Source: Allium sativum
Taxonomy: Eukaryota; Streptophyta; Magnoliopsida; Asparagales; Amaryllidaceae
Length of the DNA: 64,000 bases
Assembly: GCA_030737875.1 (NCBI GenBank)
Contig: CM060915.1
Location: 629,736,786-629,800,785, forward strand
Direction: 5' to 3'
Shown here: in pieces, positions 48,961 to 59,510 of the stretch
Layout: every line of letters starts with the position of its first letter
Position numbering within the stretch: the first letter of the stretch is position 1
Notes under the pieces: generated by a model
Databases searched by the model: none
What the model was told of the DNA's origin: nothing
The model's input: only the letters and a program-made list of their open reading frames with translations
Program-made: the position numbers and the translations under genes

Positions 48961-50779
48961 AATTTATATATAAAGGAGGAAACATCATTTTAAATGCAAA
49001 GGCATACATTAGGATTTGTATGCAAGCAACAATGACATATATGTTGATTATAAGATGTCATTTGTGTTAATTGTTAAATGACATGCTTGTTAATTATAAA
49101 GGTGACATTAGATTAAAATAACACTTTGTTGTAAATTGTGTCATCAGAATAAAATGACATTTTATTGTCATTTGTCATTAGAATTGAAATTTTAGATTTT
49201 TATTGTCATTTGTCAACAGTAAAATGAGTAGAAATAAAAGACTAGATTTTTATTGTCATTTGTTCACAATAAAAATAATTGAAATATATGTCTGTGATGT
49301 TGAAATGTTTGATGTGTTAAATATAATGTTAGTATATTCAAATTGAATATTACACTTCCGTTTACAAGTCATTCGACTGGTTTATGTGATTGGGACGATA
49401 ATTTTCACACATCACCCAAGTGCATAAATAATTTATCATTTGTTTGTTGGATGAAACCCCACACGGGTATTGGGATGATATTTGACAGACACTAATCCCA
49501 ATATTTAGTTGTAAAATCCACTCTGGTTGTTATTTTGATGTTTGATAATTATTTATCATGATTGTTGATTACATGCAATATATGGTTGTTGATTGAGTAA
49601 CATTCCAATAAAGAATATTCTAGAAAAAGAATATTTTAGAAAATATCTTAGAAAAGGAACATTTTAGAAAAATAATATATTTTAGGAAAATATATTTATT
49701 GATATGAACTAGTTATTAACTAGAATAAATCATTAAATTAAGATTTAATGAAGTTTTCCAATTTGTTAAAATTTAATTGAATGAAATTGTAATAACCCGA
49801 AAATCTGGGCCAGTTTAAAATTTTTATTTTGGCGATTTTAGTGAATTTTGAACATTTAAAATAGATTATTTTAAATAATATCGACGAGAAAATTTATTTT
49901 CAATATAATTCGACGTATATATTATACGCGTCGTCGTTAGAATATAAATAATTATATATAATTATTAATAGAATTGAAAATGGTGCGGTAGTTCGATAAT
50001 TCGATTTCAAACTTCAATTGAATGTACCGGGTGCAAAACAATCCGGATTTTAGTGAAACCAGAAATCATAGGATCTAATTGTGGATATCTTTCCAACGAA
50101 TCCGAAAAATCAAAATTTCGTAGCGAGAATCAAAAGATATGTCCAGTTGAAAATTCTGAATAGTCGCTATGGAATTCAGGCCCTTAAAAATAGACATTTT
50201 GCAAACGACCTCGGATTTCGACGAAACCACTTTTGTTGGGTCCGTGGTGTCAAGTTATTGCTAGATTCCAAGTTTCATAATTTTTCGAATCAATATGTGA
50301 GCGTGGCAAAGGAAAACGCGTTTGACCAGTTTCAGTTGATTTTAATCGACTGGAAATTGGCCATTTTTCATACGGTCTCAGAATTCGACGAAACTAGTTT
50401 TGTTAGGACCGTATCGTCAATACGAAGCTAGAAAATATTTTTCGAGAATTTTTAGAGTTAGTATGTGACCCCGGTAATTTAAAATGTACGTTAAAATTCA
50501 ATATAGTGATTTAAATGTAAATTCAAAGGAAACTGATCGAAACAGTCGAATCAACCTACGATACATATCCCATTGTGTTCGGGATGGGGGTGAAACGCTA
50601 TAGACGACAGGCGGTGGCCTCGTTTCGAGGCCGTATGTAAAAGTCAACTCTTTAGGATAAAATAAATAAATTAATTAATAATAAAAAAAAAATCTCTCTT
50701 CCTATATCCCCTCTGCCCCCCCCCCCCCCGACTAAAATCATTTAAATCAGAAAGAAAAAAAAAAGGGAAAAAAAGGGGG

Positions 50780-51060
50780 GCGGAGCCCCGCCCCGTCGAC
50801 GATCTCGACGCCGACCACCACGCCGAGGCGCCCCCACCGCATCTCCTCCTCCAGCCTCCACCTCACGCCCTCCGATCCACCGCAACCCCCAACTCGACAA
50901 AGCCCCCAATCTCCACCAACATCGAGTCGCCACCGAGCCTTCTGCCGCCACCGCACCCACAACCGCCTACCCCCTCCCCCCCAGTGATGTCCGCCGACCT
51001 CTTCCCCCCCCCCTGGCCACCTCCGGCGAACTCAAAGAGACCCCCCCTTGGCTACGGGCA
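50780..51060 (+). promoter_or_regulatory. GC-rich leader region of element B LTR
   Basis: A C-rich block rich in CG, preceded by AT-rich sequence and a run of ten C near 50717-50729. It is placed like the GC-rich leaders of E1, E2 and A2, although the sequence itself is little conserved. Antisense open frames at 50742-50962 have no support. Confidence 0.35.
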
Positions 51061-52269
51061 CAAGAAGACGATAAAAAAAAGCGAGGATGACGAAGAAGAG
51101 TCAAGATGTTTGGATAGCTTTCGGTGAGAACTTCTCACTCAAATTCTCTTTTTCTAGTTATATATATATACTAGGATGCAGACGGTGCTTAGTAGCACCC
51201 GACACCCGTCATCCACAGACCATGGATGGCTTGTTTGTTAAATTGTTTGGTTGAGTAGTTAGTTAGAATATTTGATTGAATGGAAATTGTTTGGTGAAAT
51301 GAAATTGATTTGATTGATGTGTGAATGGCGTGGGCCTTCACTAGACCGGGGATAAGGCTAGGCCTCGTCCCGTTTCTAGTATCGTGCCGTTATGCCGCCG
51401 AAATTTTCTAAAATATGTTAGAAAAATAAAAATAATCATTTATTGAATAAATGAACCGAATAAAAATTCAGGTGTTAAAATGAAATAGTTTGATCGTTAA
51501 AAATATATTTTTTAACGTGAAAGTGAATGAATAAATATTTATAAACAAATCGGCCGATTTGTTTGTATACACTGATTTGACTGATATCGATTGGGTCGAT
51601 AAATTTTACACGTCGCCCAACTGCACAAATAAAATCTGTGTTTGATTGTTTGAAACCCCACACGGGTGTTGGGATGAAATTTGAAGTTCACTCATCCTGA
51701 TTGATTAAATATGTCGATCGGTGGATTGACAGGCTGTTATAAGCATCGGATATCTATATTTGATGCTTATACAGTGTAGTGCACTTTGGTTGATGGTTGA
51801 TTATTTTTCAATGCTATTATATACATGTGTTGTATAAAATCCATATAATTAACACTATATGGTGATTGATTGGGCCTCATTCCAATCGGGAAAACAATGA
51901 ATATTATAAAAGAAAATTCATGTGTTGAATATAAAAATAGTCATGTGTTGAAACTATTCATGTGTTGAGTAGAATATTTTAAATAAAATAAATTACATCT
52001 TTATCATATTTACGATTAGAATCTACTTTACGGTGGAGTCTAATTAAAATCAAACGATAGATACCATAGTTTTATAAAATATTTTACATAACAAAAATAG
52101 TGAGGTGTTGACAGTACTCATGTGTTGAGATTAGTCGTGTGTTGAAAGAAATATAGATTCATGTGTTGAATGGGATAAATATTCATTTGTTGGATAGAAT
52201 AAAGGAGTTTTGAAAAATAAAAAGCCGTGTTGATTAGAGATGCGTTATTTCGACGTGAACGATATTTAT

Positions 52270-52400
52270 ATCGATTTTAAACGATTTCGAAATGAATTGA
52301 ATTGAAAACGATTTCGAAATGAATTGAATTGAAAACGATTTCGAAATGAATTGAACTGAAAACGATTTCGAAATGAATTGAAAACGAATTCAAATTGAAT
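52270..52400. repeat. 27-bp minisatellite, element B LTR
   Basis: Four to five units of AAAACGATTTCGAAATGAA plus TTGAATTG. It is the reverse complement of the unit in A2 at 1-110, as expected from opposite element orientation. Confidence 0.88.
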
Positions 52401-53946
52401 TGAAAGTGAATTGAAATGAATTCAAATTGAATTAAAATTTGAATTGAATAGAAATGAATTTTAAAACGAATTTATAAAGAAGAATACAATTTTGGCTTTG
52501 AATGGAAATAGTGTTGAAATGGTTTTGATACGAAGTTAAAACTATTTATATAATTCGTTTTAAATAGAAATCGACGAGATATATATTATATATATTATAT
52601 ATATAATATAATGGCCTGAATGGAACGCGCCGCGCCGCGGCAGTTCGTGAATTTCGACCATTTATTTCAAATTGACGTTGCGGGAGATCCGACCGTCGGA
52701 TTCTCCTAAAACCGGAACCGTTGGGTTCGTATCGAAAAGAGCTTTCCAATGAATATTAGAAATTTGAAATCTAACGGTTGGATTTGGAATTATGTCCAAA
52801 TCAAATTCGAAAAAGGTCGCTGTAAGTGCAATTCGATGGCCGTTGTTGGAAATCGACTGTACGGGCCTTGATAAAATTATCAAAAATATCTATAATTTGT
52901 GTAAAATTATAATATGTGAATTGGAAAGATTTGGGCTGGAAAATTCCACATTTGAAAAGATAAAAATAGATTTTTATCGAAATGAACTAGTTTTGAACTA
53001 GAATTGAAATCAATTTATTTTTAAAATAAATAAATTGAATTTGAAAGTGATTTTAAAAATAATCGATAATTTCCAATACGTGGATTGGACTGGAGTTGAA
53101 TCGAAATTATCTTCGGGATATTTCGATGTTGGATTTCGTGACTATACAAATATTGTTATGGGGATTTGAAAGATATTTTATATCGTTATTTCCAATACGA
53201 TATTTGTTGGTTTCAGAATTTGATATTGAATATAAGCCGATATATTTTCTATTCAGAGCCTTGTATTTAATATCAAATGTGATTTGGTTTGTCGTGAATC
53301 GTGTTTTTGATGACATTGGTTCTTTAACCCAGTTAACGGCAGGATATTGATTTTTGTAAAGATTAAAACTAAGTGGAGTTTTAATGGATCTTTAATTAGA
53401 TTAAAAATGTGAATTGATAATTTAAATTATCAAATTTGAAAAGTGATCGAGAGTGGAGTATCACCAGTTTTGCTCCAAAGCGATAGTTAAATCTTTAATT
53501 AGATTTGAACGTGAAATGGTAATTAATTTTACCGATAACACCGTGGTGTTAGATATGGAGTATCACCAGTTTTGCTCCATGGGATATATAAGTTGGGATT
53601 GGGAAATAAAACAAATAATTACTTCGGTGTGGTTCGCTAATCCCGACTAGTTTGAAATGATATCCAAAGGAAGATTATAGGATAAATTTAGAAGAATTTA
53701 TCTTGGATAAAATTAATGGGAACATTTCCCTAAGAATGTGATTTTGTGAATAAAAGAATATTCTGAATTGGAATGAGGCGTTCGTTGTGTTTGTGTAACA
53801 TTTGTTTATCATATACGTGGGTTATTCAGGAAGGCCGGGTTATACCCATTCTGAATAACCGATTCGACGAGATGTCGAAGATGAAGACGGTGGTTGAAGA
53901 CCGGAAGTCTTCACATCGTTTGGGTGATTACTGATGATCTTGATTG

Positions 53947-53951
53947 GGCTG
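53947..53951. repeat. Candidate target-site duplication of the gag-only array, left
   Basis: GGCTG directly before the LTR start at 53952. The unbroken site in E1 and E2 reads GGGCTGTACACCC or GGGCCGTACACCC. The right partner would lie beyond the window. Confidence 0.55.
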
Positions 53952-55040
53952 TGTTAGACCGAAATTTGGGCCTAACACCCAAATGCTATGTGAAAACCTC
54001 ACAATCACAGATTAATACAGAAAAAGCAGTAAAATAAGAGGAGACACACGAGATTTTTATAGTGGTTCGGCTCAATCCAAGCCTACGTCCACTTTATAGT
54101 TTCTTAAATCCTAAGAAGCTATTACAATGTTGTTTGTTTGCAGTTTATACACGAAATTCTCGTGTTTACAATGAAGAAGAGGAGATTAAAGGGGAGATTA
54201 TACACGAAATCCTCGTGTTGTAATGTGGAATTCGACTTCTAGGTTATGCAATAGCCTTGCGAAGAACCATAGTTGAAGCCATGGAGAGTTAGAGTTCAAA
54301 AAATCCCCTGAAATAGCCATGCTGTGGTGTACTTATAGGCGTAAAAGAGCCTCTGGGTGACCCGGTTCGGATATGCCACGTGTCACGACCGGAGTTGATC
54401 TCGAGAAGCAGTGGAAGAAGTCCTCTGTTCGGGTTTTGCCAAGTGGAGCCAGATCCATGAATGTAGAGGCGGTTACTCCTTGAGAAGCGGTCAAAGTTGG
54501 AGTGCAGCAGCAGGTCCAAGCGGATCGGTTCGGGTCCGATCCGAACCGGGGTGGAGCATCCGAACCGAAGACAGGGTGTGCACTTCTGTGCGGAGCAAGG
54601 CGGGTCGGGTCTTATGGTCCGAACCGAACCGAAGGAAATGCATGCCGGAGTTTCTAGTACAAAATTTTGCCAAGGGGGTCGGGTCTCCTCCTCCGATCCG
54701 ACCCGGTTAGGGGTGATGCCAAATTTCCAAGTTCGCAGTTTCCGGTTCTGCATGCGTTCACGGAAACGGGCGTAACTTTCAAACCGTAAGTCCGATTGAG
54801 CCAAACCAAAGCTCAAACTGAAGCTAATTCAGAGATCTACAAGAGTTACAGAGCTTAGCTCCGTAATCGCTGTTTTCGGGCCCAAAAAAGGTCATCTGGT
54901 AGGAGTTTCGGGCCTTTCTTTGTTTGTGATGCGATTTCAACCAAATCATTTCATGTCTTCTAACGATATTCCCAACGCTTGAGTGTATTGTTGAGAAGAG
55001 ATTCCATGTGTGACTGCTTTGACTAAAAAGCGGGTCAACA
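53952..55040 (-). repeat. Gag-only element LTR 1 (1089 bp)
   Basis: In element sense it starts TGTTGACCCGC at 55040 and ends GGTCTAACA at 53952, with imperfect terminal inverted repeats (TGTTGACC / GGTCTAACA). It is the most diverged of the three, with about six changes from LTR 2, including a damaged TATA box (CTATAAGTA at 54332-54339 instead of CTATAAATA). Two copies of the hairpin ACACGA-N5-TCGTGT lie at 54149-54165 and 54202-54218. The 175-codon frame at 54289-54816 is repeated in the other LTRs only because they are nearly identical. Confidence 0.92.
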
Positions 55041-55054
55041 TTTTGCCCCCCAGA
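55041..55054 (-). promoter_or_regulatory. Polypurine tract, gag-only unit 1
   Basis: On the minus strand TCTGGGGGGCAAAA directly precedes TGTTGACCC, the LTR start. It repeats at 58742-58755 and 62443-62456. Confidence 0.85.
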
Positions 55055-55164
55055 ACATATCTTGCTAGTTGAAGGAAGATGTGTTCTGGATAATCCAAGG
55101 CCACGCCGGGCCTGCCAGCTGCAAGTATAATCCATACCTGCGAAGAAGAGAAAGCAAACAGGTA

Positions 55165-55655
55165 TGTCAAAACCTAACAAAACCGATTACACTTTCGAGC
55201 ATAAACCATGCTTGGACGTTTGTTTGAGCATAAACCATACTCAAGACACGTTCGAATCATCCTGCCAAAACCTGACGAAGGACCTAACCTTCCGGGTACA
55301 AGCCATACCAGGAAGTTCAAACTGAGCATAAGCCATACCCGAGTTTTATTGAGTTCCTTTGCCAAATCCTGACAAAACAATAAGCCGTTCCAGAGTATAA
55401 TCCATACTTAAGAGTCCTAATGAGTACAATCCATACCCATGTCGGGATAGAGCTATGCTTGCCAAGGTCTGACAAGACAGTCTGTCCCTAAGCACAATCC
55501 ATGCCTAGGGGGTCCGAGATAAGTATAAGCCATACTTTAGTTGAGATTGAGAATCCTGCCACAACCTGACAAGATACTTAAATTGCCAAACATAATCCAT
55601 GCTCGGAAAGTCCTTCCTTATTCAATTCAAAGTACAAAACCAAAGCAAATCCTGA
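55165..55655 (-). repeat. 98-bp tandem repeat with hairpin modules, unit 1
   Basis: Five diverged monomers begin with TGCCAAAACCTGAC-like sequence at 55165, 55263, 55360, 55460 and 55557 (spacing 98, 97, 100, 97). Each holds two modules with the loop core AARCC or AATCC flanked by inverted arms (the last monomer only in part). Examples: AGCAT-AAACC-ATGCT (55198-55212), AGTAT-AATCC-ATACT (55394-55408), AAGTAT-AAGCC-ATACTT (55521-55537), and long versions at 55289-55315 and 55486-55510. The tract lies between the gag stop and the polypurine tract. Confidence 0.85.
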
Positions 55656-55809
55656 TTGGTTTGTCATCGAGTGCAGAGCACGATTTGGAGCTAAATCCTA
55701 ACCCCGAATGTGTGTACTCCGATTTAGCCAATCGGAAAACCTAAAGAAAGCAAAGAGACATATCTTAAATCCTAAGAAATGCTGAAAACACAGAGTGATC
55801 CAATCCAGA

Positions 55810-57606
55810 TCATTTGATGACGAGCCGATGGGAGCTCGTTCCAGGATCATTCCCTCTCCGGGGAGCAGGTGGTGGCAGCACAGGTACAGGTGTTGGTTGT
55901 TTCACATACTCGGGTAGCTCTCCACGTCTAACCCGTTCCTCAATCAGATCTCGCAAGTGTCTACAGTCATTTGTGTCATGACCGTCCATATCGTGAAATA
56001 CGCAATATTTCCCAGAATCGCGTTCTCTTTGTGATGGCTCCCTCCTGGGAGGCTTTGGATAGGAGACGTCACCGTTTGTGTCCAGATAGATGTCTGAGAG
56101 TGGGGCATTGAGTTCAGTGTACTTTTCATATCTGGGCCCTCTCCGGGGCTGAGCGTTGCGGTCATTCTTGACGGCAGCTTTTCCTTTGCCTTTGTCAGAA
56201 TCAAACGGTTCTCCGTCTTTGAGCATGTTAACGTCGAGAACTTTCTTCTCGGAGGTTGCGTCTTCTTCACGCAAAAACCTATCCGATTCAAGATAGAATT
56301 CACTGAGATTCCTTGGTGGGTCTCGGTACAAGGATTTCTTGAACTCCGAGTTGTCTAGAACGCCGGATACTGCCGCCATCAATACCATAGATGGCTCAGG
56401 CCGATCAACTGATGCTGCTGCAATGTTGAATCTTTCCAGAAATGATCGCAGAGTTTCTTTGGGTCTCTGCTTGATTGTAGTGAGTGACATGACATTTTTG
56501 GGTCGAACGATGTGGACCCGAAACTGTTCAATGAAGCGGGCGACCAACATGTTCCAGTTGTTGATCGATTCAGATTCTAGCTGCCGAAACCACATAGCAG
56601 CAATATCAGTCAAAAAGAGAGGGAAGCACTTTGCCATGACGTTTTCCGACGCCGATTGAACTTCCATATGCCGTTTATAGCGCATGAGATGCACGGTAGG
56701 ATCCGTTCTGCCGTTGTAGGGTTCCAGTTGTGGAAGTTTGAAATCTGGAGGATTGCGGGAATTCCTGATTTCCTGTGTGAATGGATTGTGATTGACATCA
56801 TCCATGTCGTTTTGATAGGTGCGGCCTCTCGAAAGGCGTTCAATGAGATTGGCGAGCCGGTCGCCTTCAAAGAGCTGTTGCAAGTTGCCTAGTTCGGAGC
56901 TGGTGCCCCCAGCGTTGAGCCCAGAAGAGTTCAGAGAGGTATAGGGAGCTTGGAAGGCCATCCGGTTCGGTTCGGAGGTGCCCCCTTGCTGCGGCTCGGA
57001 GAAGCGAGGGGGGTTATGGAGGGGTGCACGGTTCGGGTCGGATGTACCGATCCGATCAGGATCGCCTGTTCCGAACCGGGGAGCTTGATGCTGAAGCTGT
57101 GTGGGATTACCGATCCGAACCGGTGCGGAGGTAGGTCGTGCTGGAGCGAAGTCTTGATTTCCAGAGGGGAGGCTGCTGCCCCCAAGCTCATGTAATGCGG
57201 CGGTTCGGATCGGATCCGAACCGATCCGGTGAGGATTGCCCCCCATTTCCATCTGCGTTTGATTCAAGTTTTGGCCCTCGGTTCGGATCGGATCCGAACC
57301 GATCCGGTTTGCAGCTGCTGCTGGGGCTATTTCCGTGCTATTTCCAGCGAGTTGTGCATTGCCGCTCGGCCTGCCTTCCATCCGAGCGAAGAATTGGTCG
57401 ATCATCTCCTGTTGTTTGCAGAGGAGATCATCTTGCCTAGCCATCTGGGTTCTCAATTCATCGAGAACGCCATCCATTTCATCTCTGGTTAAATATGCTG
57501 ATGGATTTTCATGAGAGGAAGCCTCCTGGCTTGCCTCGTTCCTTGTTCCTTCAGTGCCAACATCCTCAGCACGAGAGAAGGTTCCGTCTTTCTTTCGCTT
57601 GACCAT
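55810..57606 (-). CDS. Gag polyprotein of the gag-only retrotransposon, unit 1
   Basis: An intact frame of 598 codons from ATG at 57606 (MVKRKKDGTFSR) to TGA at 55810. The frame is open five codons upstream, but with TTG and no ATG. The start lies 46 bases after the LTR. Order: charged N-terminus with a short helical stretch (about 45-75); a low-complexity linker with two RIGSDPIRT copies (about 101-109 and 127-135) and related RIGTSDPNR; a Retrotrans_gag domain of the Ty3/gypsy type (about 285-410) with DIAAMWFRQLE and KQRPKETLRSFLERFN; a basic region; and a zinc-knuckle variant C-x2-H-x4-H-x4-C (CVFHDMDGHDTNDC, about 535-548). It ends in a Pro-rich tail. It would form virus-like particles and bind element RNA. 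No protease or polymerase follows, so an autonomous gypsy relative must supply enzymes. Confidence 0.92.
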   Translation of the reverse strand: MVKRKKDGTFSRAEDVGTEGTRNEASQEASSHENPSAYLTRDEMDGVLDELRTQMARQDDLLCKQQEMIDQFFARMEGRPSGNAQLAGNSTEIAPAAAANRIGSDPIRTEGQNLNQTQMEMGGNPHRIGSDPIRTAALHELGGSSLPSGNQDFAPARPTSAPVRIGNPTQLQHQAPRFGTGDPDRIGTSDPNRAPLHNPPRFSEPQQGGTSEPNRMAFQAPYTSLNSSGLNAGGTSSELGNLQQLFEGDRLANLIERLSRGRTYQNDMDDVNHNPFTQEIRNSRNPPDFKLPQLEPYNGRTDPTVHLMRYKRHMEVQSASENVMAKCFPLFLTDIAAMWFRQLESESINNWNMLVARFIEQFRVHIVRPKNVMSLTTIKQRPKETLRSFLERFNIAAASVDRPEPSMVLMAAVSGVLDNSEFKKSLYRDPPRNLSEFYLESDRFLREEDATSEKKVLDVNMLKDGEPFDSDKGKGKAAVKNDRNAQPRRGPRYEKYTELNAPLSDIYLDTNGDVSYPKPPRREPSQRERDSGKYCVFHDMDGHDTNDCRHLRDLIEERVRRGELPEYVKQPTPVPVLPPPAPRRGNDPGTSSHRLVIK

Positions 57607-57632
57607 TGATCCAATAGCCAAATAATCCGCTC

Positions 57633-57650
57633 CCCTTCCTGGCGCGCCAA
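57633..57650 (-). promoter_or_regulatory. Candidate primer binding site, gag-only unit 1
   Basis: On the minus strand TTGGCGCGCCAGGAAGGG begins two bases after the LTR end at 57653. A TTGGCGC... sequence in this spot is expected for a tRNA-primed site; I cannot say which tRNA. It contains the palindrome GGCGCGCC and sits only about 27 bases before the gag start codon. Confidence 0.6.
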
Positions 57651-57652
57651 AA

Positions 57653-58741
57653 TGTTAGACCGAAATTTGGGCCTAACACCCAAATGCTATGTGAAAACCT
57701 CACAATCACAGATTAATACAGAAAAAGCAGTAAAATAAGAGGAGACACACGAGATTTTTATAGTGGTTCGGCTCAATCCAAGCCTACGTCCACTTTATAG
57801 TTTCTTAAATCCTAAGAAGCTATTACAATGTTGTTTGTTTGCAGTTTATACACGAAATTCTCGTGTTTACAATGAAGAAGAGGAGATTAAAGGGGAGATT
57901 ATACACGAAATCCTCGTGTTGTAATGTGGAATTCGACTTCTAGGTTATGCAATAGCCTTGCGAAGAACCATAGTTGAAGCCATGGAGAGTTAGAGTTCAA
58001 AAAATCCCCTGAAATAGCCATGCTGTGGTGTATTTATAGGCGTAGAAGAGCCTCTGGGTGACCCGGTTCGGATATGCCACGTGTCATGACCGGAGTTGAT
58101 CTCGAGAAGCAGTGGAAGAAGTCCTCTGTTCGGGTTTTGCCAAGTGGAGCCAGATCCATGAATGTAGAGGCGGTTACTCCTTGAGAAGCGGTCAAAGTTG
58201 GAGTGCAGCAGCAGGTCCAAGCGGATCGGTTCGGGTCCGATCCGAACCGGGGTGGAGCATCCGAACCGAAGACAGGGTGTGCACTTCTGTGCGGAGCAAG
58301 GCGGGTCGGGTCTTATGGTCCGAACCGAACCGAAGGAAATGCATGCCGGAGTTTCTAGTACAAAATTTTGCCAAGGGGGTCGGGTCTCCTCCTCCGATCC
58401 GACCCGGTTAGGGGTGATGCCAAATTTCCAAGTTCGCAGTTTCCGGTTCTGCATGCGTTCACGGAAACGGGCGTAACTTTCAAACCGTAAGTCCGATTGA
58501 GCCAAACCAAAGCTCAAACTGAAGCTAATTCAGAGATCTACAAGAGTTACAGAGCATAGCTCTGTAATCGCTGTTTTCGGGCCCAAAAAAGGTCATCTGG
58601 TAGGAGTTTCGGGCCTTTCTTTGTTTGTGATGCGATTTCAACCAAATCATTTCATGTCTTCTAACGATATTCCCAACGCTTGAGTGTATTGTTGAGAAGA
58701 GATTCCATGTGTGACTGCTTTGACTAAAAAGCGGGTCAACA
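57653..58741 (-). repeat. Gag-only element LTR 2 (1089 bp)
   Basis: Shared between units 1 and 2: 5' LTR of unit 1 and 3' LTR of unit 2. Same ends as LTR 1. TATA box CTATAAATA on the minus strand at about 58031-58039. It differs from LTR 3 at about one position. Confidence 0.92.
58031..58039 (-). promoter_or_regulatory. TATA box, LTR 2
   Basis: CTATAAATA on the minus strand; a start site would lie near 58005. LTR 3 has the same box at 61732-61740. LTR 1 carries a T-to-C change on the plus strand that turns it into CTATAAGTA. Confidence 0.6.
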
Positions 58742-58755
58742 TTTTGCCCCCCAGA
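58742..58755 (-). promoter_or_regulatory. Polypurine tract, gag-only unit 2
   Basis: Same tract as unit 1 (TCTGGGGGGCAAAA), directly upstream of LTR 2 in element sense. Confidence 0.85.
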
Positions 58756-58865
58756 ACATATCTTGCTGGTTGAAGGAAGATGTGTTCTGGATAATCCAAG
58801 GCCACGCCGGGCCTGCCAGCTGCAAGTATAATCCATACCTGCGAAGAAGAGAAAGCAAACAGGTA

Positions 58866-59356
58866 TGTCAAAACCTAACAAAACCGATTACACTTTCGAG
58901 CATAAACCATGCTTGGACGTTTGTTTGAGCATAAACCATACTCAAGACACGTTCGAATCATCCTGCCAAAACCTGACGAAGGACCTAACCTTCCGGGTAC
59001 AAGCCATACCAGGAAGTTCAAACTGAGCATAAGCCATACCCGAGTTTTATTGAGTTCCTTTGCCAAATCCTGACAAAACAATAAGCCGTTCCAGAGTATA
59101 ATCCATACTTAAGAGTCCTAATGAGTACAATCCATACCCATGTCGGGATAGAGCTATGCTTGCCAAGGACTGACAAGACAGTCTGTCCCTAAGCACAATC
59201 CATGCCTAGGGGGTCCGAGATAAGTATAAGCCATACTTTAGTTGAGATTGAGAATCCTGCCACAACCTGACAAGATACTTAAATTGCCAAACATAATCCA
59301 TGCTCGGAAAGTCCTTCCTTATTCAATTCAAAGTACAAAACCAAAGCAAATCCTGA
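58866..59356 (-). repeat. 98-bp tandem repeat with hairpin modules, unit 2
   Basis: The same five monomers as unit 1, shifted by 3701 bp. One visible change is TGCCAAGGACTGAC where unit 1 has TGCCAAGGTCTGAC. Confidence 0.85.
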
Positions 59357-59510
59357 TTGGTTTGTCATCGAGTGCAGAGCACGATTTGGAGCTAAATCCT
59401 AACCCCGAACGTGTGTACTCCGATTTAGCCAATCGGAAAACCTAAAGAAAGCAAAGAGACATATCTTAAATCCTAAGAAATGCTGAAAACACAGAGTGAT
59501 CCAATCCAGA

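Larger units (their letters stand above)
45200..49787 (+). mobile_element. Giant-LTR element C, divergent, partial
   Basis: Starts TGTAACAACCCGGAATTTTG, a variant of the giant-LTR start. Most of its first 4 kb is too divergent to align by eye with E1 or E2. At 49392-49510 it carries the family's conserved block (GATTGGGACGATAA, then CACATCACCCAAG and CCCCACACGGGTATTGGGA), followed by ATGAACTAGTTATTAACTAG and ATTTAATGAAG in the same order as E2. It is cut at 49787 by element B. About 1.9 kb in its middle is minisatellite. The open frame at 46256-46450 has no support. Confidence 0.72.
49788..53951 (+). mobile_element. Giant-LTR element B, partial
   Basis: Starts TGTAATAACCCGAAAATC at 49788 inside element C, and aligns well with E1's LTR. 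It has a GC-rich leader (50780-51060), the GCAGACGGTG block (51178), the GCCTAGCC/GTCTAGTG block (51340-51370), the CGCCCAACTGCAC block (51615), a 27-bp repeat (52270-52400) and the hairpin segment. It lacks the minisatellite that the other copies have after the leader. It is cut at GATTGGGCTG (53951) by the gag-only array; E1 and E2 continue here with TACACCC. Confidence 0.85.

Noticed and set aside
50081..50431. 116-codon frame with relatives at 3527, 10841 and 33135
   Set aside because: It is the conserved first kilobase of the giant LTR; the frame lies on the same LTR strand but is broken differently in each copy and has no known domain.
54289..54816. 175-codon minus-strand frame found in all three gag-only LTRs
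   Set aside because: Kept only because the LTRs are almost identical; no motif, and it spans the LTR promoter and TATA box.
57607..57621. Gag start at 57621
   Set aside because: The codon there is TTG; the first ATG in frame is at 57606.
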